20,461 nt of DNA from Candidatus Absconditabacterales bacterium (GTDB taxonomy: Bacteria; Patescibacteriota; Gracilibacteria; Absconditabacterales; Absconditicoccaceae): positions 1 to 20,461 of the forward strand of contig JALOAF010000020.1 of the NCBI GenBank assembly GCA_023228925.1, written 5' to 3'. The position numbers and the translations under genes were made by a program. Position 1 is the first letter of the stretch; each line of letters starts with the position of its first letter. The notes below the pieces were generated by a model. It searched no databases and was not told where the DNA came from. It worked only from the letters and a program-made list of their open reading frames with translations. This document shows positions 9,455 through 20,415 of this stretch, piece by piece.

Positions 9455-10339
9455 TTATTTTCTTAAAGAAATAATATATCCTAGCACCTTATATGACAAT
9501 ATTATTATCTTAACAAGAACCTTAGATATATAAAAATATAAATTTTTCTTTTTATAATTAATATATTTAATGTATTTTAAACAGTCGATATTTCTTCTAT
9601 GATTATGTATAATACAGTCTTTTGGTGGAATATTAGATCCAATATACGCATATTTTTCCATATTTTCTAAATCAATATTTTTTATATGTTTATAAAAAAA
9701 AATATTAAGCAAAGTTTGATCATGTCTAAAGAGAGCACAATTTCTAATAAATGGACTCTTATCTTTTCATTTATTTCTAGATTGTTCAGATTCAGAGAAT
9801 CATAAACATAGTCCAGATAGCATAGCATCATTTGTAATGTTTATAAGATTATTTATTATTAAATTTTTTTTATTAATTCATAATATACCTGCTGTAAAAT
9901 AATGATTATGATCAAAATTATTAGAAAAATCTAAAAGGCCATAATATTCTTTTGGTACTATAGTTTTTAATTCCATCTTTTGTGAAACAGTGAAATATCA
10001 TTTATTTTCAATTATTCCAAATATATGATCTAAGTTAGATAAAACAGAGCTTCATGAATCTATATGAAGATGATTATCTCAATAAAAGTTATTATATATC
10101 CATATTTTCCAACTATAGCAACTATCCCAAAAAGGTAAAAATTTAGGTACACGTATAACTTCTATGTTTTTAATTAATTTTAAATGTTCTTTAAAGAAAA
10201 AATTTAATCACACATCAAAAACTATTATTTTAGGATGTTCTTTGTAATTTTTTTGTATTGATCAAATTAAGTTTAATAAAAATGGGAAAAATTTATCAGA
10301 TGATGCAGTTGTTAAAACATTTTTATTGTTTATCATCAT
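9455..10339 (-). CDS. DUF1647/GT8-like putative glycosyltransferase
   Basis: The 294-aa protein begins NVLTTASSDKFFPFLLNLIG followed by SIQKN and IIVFDVGL. It also has an HIDSGSSVL acidic motif and a FTAGILGINKK segment. This order matches DUF1647-like proteins with a nucleotide-diphospho-sugar transferase (GT8-like) fold, as I recall the family. The N-terminus has two adjacent ATGs; the first is used here because it lies one base beyond the preceding stop. The C-terminus is basic and hydrophobic (NLYFYISKVLVKIIILSYKV), probably a membrane-anchoring helix. Likely role: sugar transfer in the same glycan pathway. Moderate confidence in family, low in reaction. Confidence 0.65.
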
Positions 10340-10340
10340 T

Positions 10341-11117
10341 TTATTTCTTTTTTAAAGTTAAAAAATAATTTACAGCAAAAATAGGTAATAAATTTGATAA
10401 AAAATTATCAAGTTTTTCTATCATAATAAATAAAACTGGTGATTTTTTCATAAATAATTCTTTGATTTTATGAGGGATTCGTAATATTGTACTTCAATCT
10501 CTTTCTATTATTTTAAATCCACTATTTTTTACAATACGTTCAATATCTTTAAAAGAGAAGTGCCAGTGTCTAGCTGATTCCCAATCTTTATGATTATTCA
10601 TATCTATCTTATTTTGGTTTCTAATCTTAGCTATTTTATAAAAAAGACTACTTCAGTTAGGCATTGATAAAATCATTTTTCATCATTTTTTTAATACCCT
10701 ATAACATTCATTACATGCTTTTTGATAATCTGGTATGTGTTCTAATACCTCAGAACATATAATATAATCTATTGATTCGGTTTCTAAAGGTATGTTGGTC
10801 AAATCAACCTGATTGTAAATAATTTTTTCATTATTATAATTGTTTTTTTTTGCAAAATTTAATTCTTTTACGTCATACTCAAAAGCAAAGATTTTTTTAA
10901 AATAATTTTTTGCAAGAAAAACATATGGTCATCTTCCACATCAAGCATCTAATAACGTTTTGTTTTTATCTTGAAATTTTAGAATATTTTTCATCACAAT
11001 CCTGGCTTTTTTTTTATGATAATATCTTATCAATCAATAATCTCATCATGGATAGTCATGAAATTCATCTAAGAATTCCATTCAATAAATTTTGTTCAAA
11101 ATATCAACCTTAACCAT
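10341..11117 (-). CDS. Class I SAM-dependent methyltransferase
   Basis: The 258-aa protein has SAM-binding motif I LLDAGCGRGPYVFLAKN (residues 55-71, several Gly as TGA), the acidic FAFEYDVKEL strand, and motifs DYIICSEVLEHIPDY and CYRVLKKGGKMILSMPN. These are hallmarks of the Methyltransf_11/UbiE-type fold. The C-terminal 50 residues are hydrophobic with basic spacers. Surrounded by glycosyltransferases, it most likely methylates a sugar or caps the glycan, but the substrate is not readable from sequence. One base separates its stop from the next ATG. Confidence 0.82.
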
Positions 11118-11152
11118 TTTACGTTTTTTTAGTTATATAAAATATATATAAA

Positions 11153-12106
11153 TTACTTTTTATTTTCTAAAAATCACTTATAACTTTTATTTATTCCTTC
11201 CTCCAATCATATTTTATGCTCCCATCACAGATTTTTCAATTTATCAACACTTAATAACTTTCTTGGTGTACCATTAGGTTTTGTTTTGTCCCAAACAATA
11301 TTTCAATCATATCACACAACTTTTTTAATTTTTTCTGCCAATTCCTTTATTGTTAAATCAACCCCTGTTCCAATATTAAAAATTATCTCTCATTTCTCAT
11401 TTTGCTCTTTAGTTGGATCGAAATTATTCATCAAATATATGATAGCATCTGCAGCATCATCTGAATGTAAAAACTCTCTATAAGGACTACCATCTCACCA
11501 CAATTCTACCTCTGATTTATTATTCACTTTAGCTTCATGAAATTTTCTAATCATTGCAGGAAATACATGAGAATTTTCAAGATCAAAGTTATCATTTGGT
11601 CCATATAGATTAGTTGGCATACATGCAATAAAATTTGTCCCATACTGACGATTGTAACTCTGACACATCTTTATTCATGCAATTTTTGCAATAGCATATG
11701 GTTCATTTGTACTTTCTAATTTTCCAGATAGCAAATATTCTTCTTTTATTGGTTGTTTAGATTCTTTGGGATAAATACAACTAGATCCCAAAAATATAAG
11801 TTTTTTGACTCCTGATAAATAAGAATTATGTATTATATTGTTTTGAATTTGAATATTGTTGTATATATATTCAGCAGGGTAGTTTTGATTTGAAACAATA
11901 CCTCCAACTTTAGCAGCTGCTAAAAAAACATAATCTGGTTTCTCATTCTCAAAAAATTCCCTTGTTTCAACAACATCCATTAAATCTAATTCATCACGTG
12001 TTTTTATGATTAAATTTTTATATCACATTTTTTCTAAATTTCTTTTTATAGCAGATCAAACTAATCAGCGGTGCCCTGCAATATAGATTTTATCATTTAA
12101 TTCCAT
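11153..12106 (-). CDS. fcl: GDP-L-fucose synthase
   Basis: The 317-aa protein is a short-chain dehydrogenase/epimerase-reductase. The NADP loop is GHRGLVGSAI (residues 11-20, with two Gly as TGA). Family signatures are [19 protein letters not shown] and [10 protein letters not shown] (catalytic Ser108). YAIAK gives the catalytic Tyr137 and Lys141, and [10 protein letters not shown] and RKLLSVDKL follow. It converts GDP-4-keto-6-deoxy-D-mannose to GDP-L-fucose with NADPH, the step after Gmd. Length is normal for the family (about 310-320). Arg in GHRG is CGC, showing that CGC remains Arg. Confidence 0.95.
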
Positions 12107-12131
12107 TTAACCAAATTTTATCAAATAAAAA

Positions 12132-13229
<1,098 letters not shown>

Positions 13230-13258
13230 TTCCAATAAAATAAATAAATAAATAGATA

Positions 13259-14797
13259 TTATTTTACTCTCAGTTTTCTAACTTCATCCTTTAACAACAA
13301 AAACTTTTTATAGTTTACAATTCAAAATACAACAAAAAATAATATTCCAATTATCATCAACTTCCATAGATTATCCATCCTCATTAGATCGTCAATTATG
13401 AATATTTTAGATTTTATAAACCACAATATAGCTCACAATCAAATTCACAAAATTATATTTTTTACAATAAATTTCCACTCTACACTGAAATGAATATCTT
13501 TGTATATCAGCTTAAAACTCAAAATAAATAGCAAAATATAACTAATTCACAAAGCGAATATAGATCCTAGTAATCATATGGTATACAAACCAATAATAGA
13601 TAATACTGTAACTAGTAAAACTGAAATAAATGTTATTTTTACTCTTTCTTTGATTTTACCCATACCTGCTAATACAGAAAAATTGAATCCTACAAAAATA
13701 GTAACAACAGTAAACATAGCTCACCAAGAGAGGAGTTCACCAGAAAAGATAAATTTCTGACCAAACAATATTGAAGCTATTTCTGGTCATAATGCTGCCA
13801 TAAATATTGCGAACAAAAACGAAAAAACAGAAAAATAACTATAAAAAAAGCTAAATAAAAGTCTAAGTTTTTTTATATCTTTTTTACTTATCATCTCAGA
13901 TACCATAGGAAATATTAATCCAATTATTGGTCATATTACCATACTAGATATTCCAAACAAACTGATAAAGTTGGTATAATATCATGCTGATTCTGGTCAT
14001 AAGATAACTATCACTAATTGTTGTATGACTTGTCCAAAAATATGTATTGCATTCAATCCCAAAAAGCACCAAAAAGCATATTTTATATATTCTCTGATCA
14101 TTGGTTTTTCAAACACCAAATTTCATTGAAACAACTTCTTTTTATATCTGCTAAAAAACACTATCAATCCTATACTGATACCTACAGCAAGTCACAATAT
14201 CCAGTTGAGACTATACCATTCAATACTAGCCCTTCCTGTTAAAAAGAAAAATAATGTAAACCCTACAATACTCCACATCCTAATAAATTCTACAAATTGT
14301 TGAGCTAGAGTATTTTGGAAAGCAAAAAATATACTTTGTAAAACTTGAAATAAGTTTATCCCCAAAAAATAAAAACAGAAATATCTAAGAATCGTTTCAG
14401 CACTTGGACTATGAAAATAATGAGTAGCTAGCCATGGCGCCCAAAATCGTAATATACTAGCAATTATAAGTCCTGTAAATATTTGTACTGCCAAACTCAA
14501 ATATATAGAGGTTTTGATATAATTGTATTGTTTTTTTATCCAATATCTTGGTATGAAATATTGCAAACTTTCTGTTAGTCCCAAATCATTGTAGATACTC
14601 AACATTGTTACCAGTCCAACAACACTATACAACACTCCCACATCAGCGACCGAAACAGAATTAGAAATCAATACTTTGATGATATATCCTGCTGGCGCTA
14701 TCAAAAATGAAAAAAGATACAACCAAAATCATTTTTTGATCAATTTTTCTCCTAATGTTTGATCTGGTAATAGTTCTTTATATCAGTTTTTTTTCAT
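13259..14797 (-). CDS. Polysaccharide flippase (Wzx/MATE-like membrane protein)
   Basis: The 512-aa protein is made almost entirely of hydrophobic segments separated by short basic loops, about 12-14 membrane helices. The N-terminus FLIAPAGYIIKVLISN followed by VADVGVLYSVVGLVTML is typical of the polysaccharide-synthesis/oligosaccharide flippase family. It would move lipid-linked repeat units across the membrane. Both TGG and CGA are present. It is the first gene of the minus-strand operon, preceded by a good promoter, and ends 29 bases before gmd. No Wzy-like polymerase is visible in this window. Confidence 0.85.
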
Positions 14798-14843
14798 ATA
14801 TTTATGCTTTCAAAAAAATAATAATGCTATTTTGTGAGCATAT

Positions 14844-14873
14844 ATTATATACTAATCATTAATCCAAAATCAA
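14844..14873 (-). promoter_or_regulatory. Promoter of the flippase-gmd-fcl operon
   Basis: On the minus strand TTGATT (14868-14873) is followed after 18 bases by a perfect TATAAT (14844-14849), about 47 bases before the flippase ATG. No other start signal of this quality is seen for the six-gene minus operon. Confidence 0.5.
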
Positions 14874-14890
14874 ATTCTTTTGTTAGTTTG

Positions 14891-14945
14891 TTTTATTTTA
14901 CCATCTCGATTATTAATTTATTTTATTTTACCATCTCGATTATTA
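14891..14945. repeat. Two 25-bp tandem repeats, degenerate ends of the dispersed repeat
   Basis: Identical 25-bp units at 14891-14915 and 14921-14945 share the core ttaccatctcgattatta with a 30-bp period. The second unit runs on into tattgttgc. The catctcga and tattgttgc parts also occur, about nine bases apart, in the larger dispersed repeat starting at 14959. These are probably decayed partial copies of that element. Confidence 0.6.
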
Positions 14946-14958
14946 TTGTTGCCCTTAT

Positions 14959-15136
14959 GTCATCTCGAGTGAATATTGTTGCGAGAGATCTAAAAGCATT
15001 ACAGGAAGATTTCTCGCAAGATAGAGCACTTCGAAATGACAGTAGTGAATATTTCTCGCAAGATAGAGCACTTCGAAATGACAGTAGATGGATTCTTCGC
15101 TCTGCTCGGAATGACAAATTGTTTGTTCAGAATGAC
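14959..15136 (-). repeat. Dispersed HSEQSEES-type repeat, left copy with internal duplication
   Basis: This 178-bp block is visibly more GC-rich than its surroundings and is the reverse complement of 17691-17811. It contains motifs gtcatctcgag, ttgcgagagatct, ttctcgcaagatagagcac, ttcgaaatgac and attcttcgctctgctcgg. A 37-bp unit is repeated exactly at 15009-15045 and 15051-15087, which the right copy lacks. Short ORFs across it read as LSFRAERRI or CHSEQSEESI, strings that I recall from spurious ORFs in many bacterial genomes. I take it as a noncoding dispersed element, not a gene. Between 15137 and 15182 nothing else is seen. Confidence 0.8.
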
Positions 15137-15165
15137 GGTGTTCAGTCATATTGAGCCTATATAAA

Positions 15166-15201
15166 ATTATAGAAATTTATTATTACTTTCTTTTTTTCAA
15201 A
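15166..15201. repeat. Direct repeat flanking dinD, 3' copy
   Basis: A 36-bp stretch beginning attatagaaatttattatta and ending in ttttcaaa covers the last codons and stop of dinD. It matches 16164-16198 upstream of dinD with only about three differences. The pair encloses the whole dinD gene. Confidence 0.6.
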
Positions 15202-16013
15202 GATTGTTTGTTTTCTGTTTCGAGCTTCCTTTTAATTTTTTTAATATCTTCTTCTGGTTTTATGTTTTCTGGGGTTATTCATCTATCGATTAAGGTTTTT
15301 CTTACAGATAAATTGTTGGTAATATGTTCTTGAGAAATTTTATTTTCAGAACTCATGTTTTTATTTTTGGCATTATAAATAGTAATTTCTGTAGCAAAAT
15401 CCTTTGCTTTTAATAATAATGTTGGCATAAAGTCAGCTAGAGGCTTGGCTCATTTTATTTGTCGCCTTTTTTTCATTTCTTTTGTTGTCCTACCAAACAA
15501 TGCAGTATCTCATTTACTACGAATTAATGCAAAATTTTTATCACTTTTTGTTTGTTCATATATTACTTTTGAAAGTTCTTTTTCGCTTTGACTTAATTTT
15601 TGGCGAGCTATCACTCTTTCATATAGTGAAAGTTTTTGTTGAATAATTTCAAACTGTCTTGTTTGAGTTGCAAAATATGTTTGTGCAAATGCTATTTGAG
15701 ATTTACGAGGATCTCCATTTTGTGCAATAAGGTAACAAGCATATCTAGTAAGCATGAAATCTGCTATTTCTTTTGTTGCTCATTTAGGCATCTTTATCGT
15801 TTTCCTGACATCAGCAAAATGATCAGAAATTAGATATCAACTATTGTTACAAGATATTTTTGCTTTTTGTAAAACATCCCAAAAATTATCCCATTTTACA
15901 TATCATAATAATTTTTGTAAATCTCTAGCTAACCAAAATTCTATTCAATTTTTTGTAAAATTTACATGTGATTCAAAATTTTCAAACATTTCTCTAATTT
16001 CAAAATTTTCCAT
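15183..16013 (-). CDS. dinD: DNA-damage-inducible protein D (DinD) homologue
   Basis: The 276-aa protein follows E. coli DinD closely in order and length (about 274 aa). It has [58 protein letters not shown] and [15 protein letters not shown], then [20 protein letters not shown]. The N-terminal part is the BRO/antirepressor-like fold. In E. coli DinD is induced in the SOS response and reported to inhibit RecA filament activities. Several conserved glycines are TGA. The ATG is chosen because homology starts there and no upstream in-frame ATG exists. A consensus promoter lies 45 bases upstream. I see no clear LexA box. Direct repeats enclose the gene and larger inverted repeats enclose it with asnS, suggesting it can move. 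Confidence 0.85.
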
Positions 16014-16057
16014 TATTGTTCATAATAAAATAAATCTTATTGGTGATAGTAAGAAAA

Positions 16058-16086
16058 ATTATAACAATTTCAATACCTTGTGTCAA
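16058..16086 (-). promoter_or_regulatory. Consensus sigma70-type promoter of dinD
   Basis: The minus strand has a perfect TTGACA (16081-16086) and a perfect TATAAT (16058-16063) separated by exactly 17 bases, with transcription expected to begin near 16051, about 38 bases before the dinD ATG. It is the best promoter in the window. A promoter this strong normally needs a repressor, but none was identified. Confidence 0.8.
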
Positions 16087-16163
16087 TTTTTTTTTTGACC
16101 ACACAAAGCAACCTCCCTATGCGAAAAATCTTTCACTTTCATTTCATTTGTTTGTATTGTAGT

Positions 16164-16198
16164 ATTATAGAAATTTATTATTATTTTATTTTTTCAAA
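16164..16198. repeat. Direct repeat flanking dinD, 5' copy
   Basis: This 35-bp copy matches 15166-15201. On the minus strand it reads as a short tail of codons (DSLAIVKFEKIK) ending in TAA TAA TAA, like the 3' end of a lost gene. It therefore may mark a former gene end beside which dinD was inserted. Confidence 0.55.
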
Positions 16199-16206
16199 CT
16201 TAACTA

Positions 16207-16234
16207 TTGCAAGAGAATCAAAAATTTATATAAA
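16207..16234 (+). promoter_or_regulatory. Candidate promoter of asnS
   Basis: TTGCAA (16207-16212) and TATAAA (16229-16234) are 16 bases apart and end 31 bases before the asnS ATG. It faces away from the dinD promoter. Confidence 0.45.
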
Positions 16235-16265
16235 CTAAATTGTTTTATTTCAAAAATTTTCAACT

Positions 16266-17657
16266 ATGCAAAAGATTTCTATCAACAAAATTTTTAAGGA
16301 CTACAAAACATTATTAAACAAAGATTACAAATTAAATTGACGAGTTAGAACAATTAGAGATTCCAAAACTTTTGGTTTTATTGAATTAAATGATGGTTCT
16401 TATCTAAAAAATATTCAAATTGTTTTCCACGATAATTTAGATAATTTTGCTGAAATTTGTCATCTTGGAGTAGGAAGTGCAATCTCAGTTGAATGAACTT
16501 TACTTCCTTCTCAATGATGAAAACAAGAATTCGAGATTCAAGCAAGCAAAGTTAGTATAATATGAAAATCTGATTCAGATTTTCCACTACAAAAGAAAAG
16601 ACATTGATTTGAGTATCTTAGAGAAATTGCACATTTAAGAACTAGATCAAACACCTTTTCTGCAGTTTTTAGGGTTAGAAATTTACTTTCTTATGCTATC
16701 CATAAATATTTCCAAGAAAATGGCTTTATGCGAGTACATACTCCCATAATCACTGGAAGTGATGCAGAATGAGCAGGGGAGATGTTTAGGGTATCTACTT
16801 TGGATATGTTAAATACTCCAAAAAATGAAGATGGGAAAATAGATTTTTCAAAAGATTTTTTTGGAAAAGAGTCTTCACTTACTGTTAGTTGACAATTAGA
16901 GTGAGAAACTTTTGCTTGTGCTTTTGGTAAAATTTATACTTTTTGACCTACTTTTAGAGCTGAAAATTCAAATACAGCCAGACACTTATCAGAATTCCGA
17001 ATGATAGAACCAGAAATAGCGTTTGCAAACTTACAAGACAATATGGATTTAGCAGAAGATTTAATAAAATATGTGTTTAAATATGTATTAGACAATGCTT
17101 CTGCAGAAATAGATTTTTTCACTCAATTTATTAATCCAGAAATAAAAGATAGAATTACAAAACTTATTGACTCAAAATTTGCAAGAATTACATACACAGA
17201 AGCTATAGATATCCTCCAAAAATCTGAACAAAATTTCGAATATCCAGTTTCACGATGAGTAGAATTACAGACAGAACATGAAAGATATTTGTCAGAAAAG
17301 GTTTTTAATTGACCTGTATTTGTGACAGATTATCCAAAAGAATTTAAAGCATTTTATATGAGATTAAACGACGATAAAAAAACGGTAGCAGCAATGGATT
17401 TGTTAGTTCCTGGTGTTGGGGAAATGATTGGTGGAAGTCAAAGAGAGGAAAGGTTAGAAATTTTGCAACAAAGAATGCTAGAATCAGGACTAAATCCAGA
17501 AGAGTATCGACGATATATGGATCTTAGAAAATATGGAACCAATCCACATGCAGGATTTGGAATATGATTTGAAAGATTGGTGATGTATCTTACAGGTATG
17601 GAAAATATTCGTGATGTAATTCCTTTCCCTAGGACTCCAAAAAATCTCGAATTCTAA
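16266..17657 (+). CDS. asnS: Asparaginyl-tRNA synthetase
   Basis: The 463-aa protein is a full-length class IIb synthetase. It has an N-terminal OB-fold anticodon domain ([20 protein letters not shown], about residues 25-44). The catalytic domain follows with [43 protein letters not shown] (motif 2), [27 protein letters not shown] and GFGIGFERLVMY (motif 3). It charges tRNA-Asn with asparagine. Six CGA codons, at residues 26, 156, 245, 330, 415 and 416, coincide with tryptophans of the E. coli enzyme (GWV, FWV, FWM, YWG, YWWY). No in-frame TGG was found in the gene, so all its Trp appear to be written CGA. Confidence 0.97.
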
Positions 17658-17690
17658 TAAAATAACGAGAAATTAATTTGCCACCTCTTC

Positions 17691-17811
17691 GTCATTCTGA
17701 GCAAAGCGAAGAATCCATTACTCACAACTGTCATTTCGAAGTGTTCTATCTTGCGAGAAATCTTACTTTAATGCTATTAGATCTCTCGCAACAATATTCA
17801 CTCGAGATGAC
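17691..17811 (+). repeat. Dispersed HSEQSEES-type repeat, right copy
   Basis: This 121-bp block begins gtcattctgagcaaagcga and ends cactcgagatgac. It is the reverse complement of the 14959-15115 block without that block's internal 42-bp duplication, with only scattered mismatches. Translation gives HSEQSEESI and CHFEVFYLARN. The two copies lie head to head around dinD and asnS. The neighbouring 17658-17690 and 17812-17895 hold no gene. Confidence 0.8.
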
Positions 17812-17895
17812 AAAAATAAAACAAGTTTTTCTCTTTGATAATTTTTTCAATATCCTTATAAATTTTTTTGAACAATAAAAAAATAATCTTGAATT

Positions 17896-17924
17896 TTGAA
17901 ATAGATTTCATAATACAATATTAT
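17896..17924 (+). promoter_or_regulatory. Candidate promoter of korA-korB
   Basis: TTGAAA (17896-17901) and TATTAT (17919-17924) are 17 bases apart, 57 bases before the korA ATG. The short dyad gaaatagatttc (17898-17909) overlaps the -35 and could be a regulator site. No Shine-Dalgarno is visible before korA. Confidence 0.45.
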
Positions 17925-17981
17925 ACTTATTGAGAGTTCAACTAAAAACTATTTTTTTTTAGCTTCTATTTTATATTTGCA

Positions 17982-19610
17982 ATGAATATTTCAATTTGAT
18001 TTTCATGACCAGCTGGTGGAGGAGTCAATACGGCATGATTGCTTTTGGCTGAATTGTTTACCAAAAATGGATATGAGGTTTTGGTAGATAAGGAATATGC
18101 TTCTATTATTAAATGAGACAACAATTCTATTTTGGTCTATATTTCAGACAAAAAACCATTTATTTCAAAAAAAATAGATTATTTTATCTGTTTTAACGAT
18201 TATTCTATCAAAAAAAACGAAAAAATTTATGAGCTAAAAAACATAATAAATTTGAAATCTTGTTCTTGTAAATACAAAAATGTTCCAGCTTTTGGATTTG
18301 CTCTCAAAATATTGTGAATAGACATTTCAGAATGAGAAATGATTTTACCAAATTTTTTTGAATGAGAAGTTCTACAAACCAATATAGAGGCATTGAGAGA
18401 GTGATTTGATCTTGATTATCATTTTGAAACTAATCATGGTTTTAAATTCACAAAAAACATTTCAAAAGATTCTAAAAAACTTTGTTATTGAAACGAGATT
18501 ATAGCAAAATGAGCAATTGCTAGTGATTTAGAACGATATGGTGCATATCCAATGACTCCAGCCACTACAATAATTGATGAAGTAGTAAAAGATCCAAAAG
18601 TTATTTTTCATCAATGAGAAGACGAAATAGCAGTAAGTATGTCTATGCTTGGAGCAAAGTTTGCTGGAAAAAGGGCTATGTGTTGAACTAGCTGATGAGG
18701 GTTTGCTCTAATGAGCGAAAGTTTATCTTTCTCCAATCAAGCCGAAATATGATGAGTTTATGTTTTATCTCAAAGAGATGGGCCAAGTACTTGAACTCCA
18801 ACTTTTACAGGCCAATGAGATATAGACTTTGCATTAAATGCAAGCTTTGGAGAAACAAAACCAATAGTTTTAGCTCCAGATACTTTTGAAAACTGATATA
18901 ATTTGATTGGAAAGGCCTTAAATTGGTCAGACATTTATCAACATCCATTAGTTTATTTGGTGGATAAACAGTTTAGTGAAACTTATCTTTCTATAGATAT
19001 TTCTAAATTAAAAGCAGAAACAGTAAATAGAGGAAGTGTTTTTATTTCTCCAAAAAATGAACAAGAAACTGACTTTAAAAGATATCAATTTACTGAATCT
19101 TGAATTTCTCCTTATTCAATTCCTGGAGTAGAAAATTGAGAATTTATTACAACTTCATATGAACATGATGAATATTGAGCAACAAATGAAGATCCAGAAA
19201 TCAAAAAACAAATGATGGAAAAAAGGGCAAAAAAAATAGAAACTTTTATTCAAACAGAATTTAATGAAGACTTTTATGGATATGAAATAATTAATCCAAA
19301 TGCTAAAAAATTCTTTGTGACTTTTGGATTCAATAGATATGTTTTGGAGTCACTACTTACAAATGATAAGTTTAAGAATTACTGAATTATCATAGTTACA
19401 ATGCTACAACCTATAGATCCCAGACTAAAACAACGATTCCAAAAAAATGAGAAAAATATATCAGAGTTGATTTTTGTAGAAATGAATTATTGATGATCTT
19501 TCCAAAATTTAATTTCAAATGAATGTAAACTAAAAACAGACATTTGGGAAAAAAAGATAAAACATATCAGAAAATATGATTTATATCCAATTTTTCAGGA
19601 GGAAATCTAA
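17982..19610 (+). CDS. korA: 2-oxoacid:acceptor oxidoreductase, fused gamma-alpha subunit
   Basis: The 542-aa protein joins two domains. Residues 1 to about 165 form the gamma domain (GFSGPAGGGVNTAGLLLAEL, then KEYASIIKGDNNS). From about 168 the alpha pyrimidine-binding domain follows (YGNEIIAKGAIA, YGAYPMTPATTI, HQGEDEIAVSMSMLGAKFAG, TSGGGFALMSESL, SQRDGPSTGTPT). With the beta subunit it oxidatively decarboxylates a 2-oxoacid to an acyl-CoA using thiamine diphosphate and passes electrons to ferredoxin. The substrate (pyruvate, 2-oxoglutarate or branched) is not decided by sequence. CGA at residue 185 (DLEWYGAYPMTP) aligns with an aromatic position of relatives. Fusion and length are normal for the KorA type. 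Confidence 0.92.
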
Positions 19611-19687
19611 TTCAAGTTTATTCAAATATTCTTTAGATTTGAGCAAAGGATTTTTAAAGTAATACTTTACACTATAAATCAAACAAA

Positions 19688-20290
<603 letters not shown>

Positions 20291-20308
20291 AAAGTAAGGA
20301 AATATTAA

Positions 20309-20334
20309 AAAAAACTATCTTTTGATAGTTTTTT
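20309..20334 (+). terminator. Rho-independent terminator after korB
   Basis: An 11-bp perfect stem, aaaaaactatc (20309-20319) with gatagtttttt (20324-20334), closes a four-base T loop, 18 bases after the korB stop. The A/T-run arms could serve both strands. Confidence 0.75.
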
Positions 20335-20361
20335 CTGGCATAATTAAAAAAAATGTGTGGC

Positions 20362-20413
20362 TAAAACAATAGGAAACAGTAGAAGGTAATTGTTTTATCT
20401 ACTGTTTTTTTAT
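20362..20413 (+). promoter_or_regulatory. Interleaved hairpins: possible attenuator or pseudoknot
   Basis: Arm 1 taaaacaat (20362-20370) pairs with attgtttta (20389-20397). Arm 2 aaacagtaga (20374-20383) pairs with tctactgttt (20398-20407), and a T run follows. The order 1-2-1'-2' means the two helices either form a pseudoknot or exclude each other. The second has terminator form and ends three bases before the next ATG. Confidence 0.5.
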
Positions 20414-20415
20414 AA

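Noticed and set aside
14834..15154. Overlapping ORFs on both strands (about 64-106 codons) around 14834-15154 and at 17678-17878
   Set aside because: They run through the dispersed repeat in several frames; the translation (HSEQSEES, LARNL) is a repeat artefact without start signals.
16059..16142. 27-codon minus-strand ORF ahead of dinD
   Set aside because: It contains the dinD -35 and ends at the -10, lacks a ribosome-binding site, and matches nothing I know.
17942..17972. ctaaaaa...tttttag hairpin as a terminator
   Set aside because: It is a low-complexity A/T pairing with no GC in the stem and lies downstream of the korA promoter, where a terminator would make little sense.
19597..19602. 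AGGAGG near the end of korA as a ribosome-binding site for a gene before korB
   Set aside because: No ATG, GTG or TTG follows at usable distance; the korB ATG is about 85 bases away. It is probably just Glu-Glu codons.
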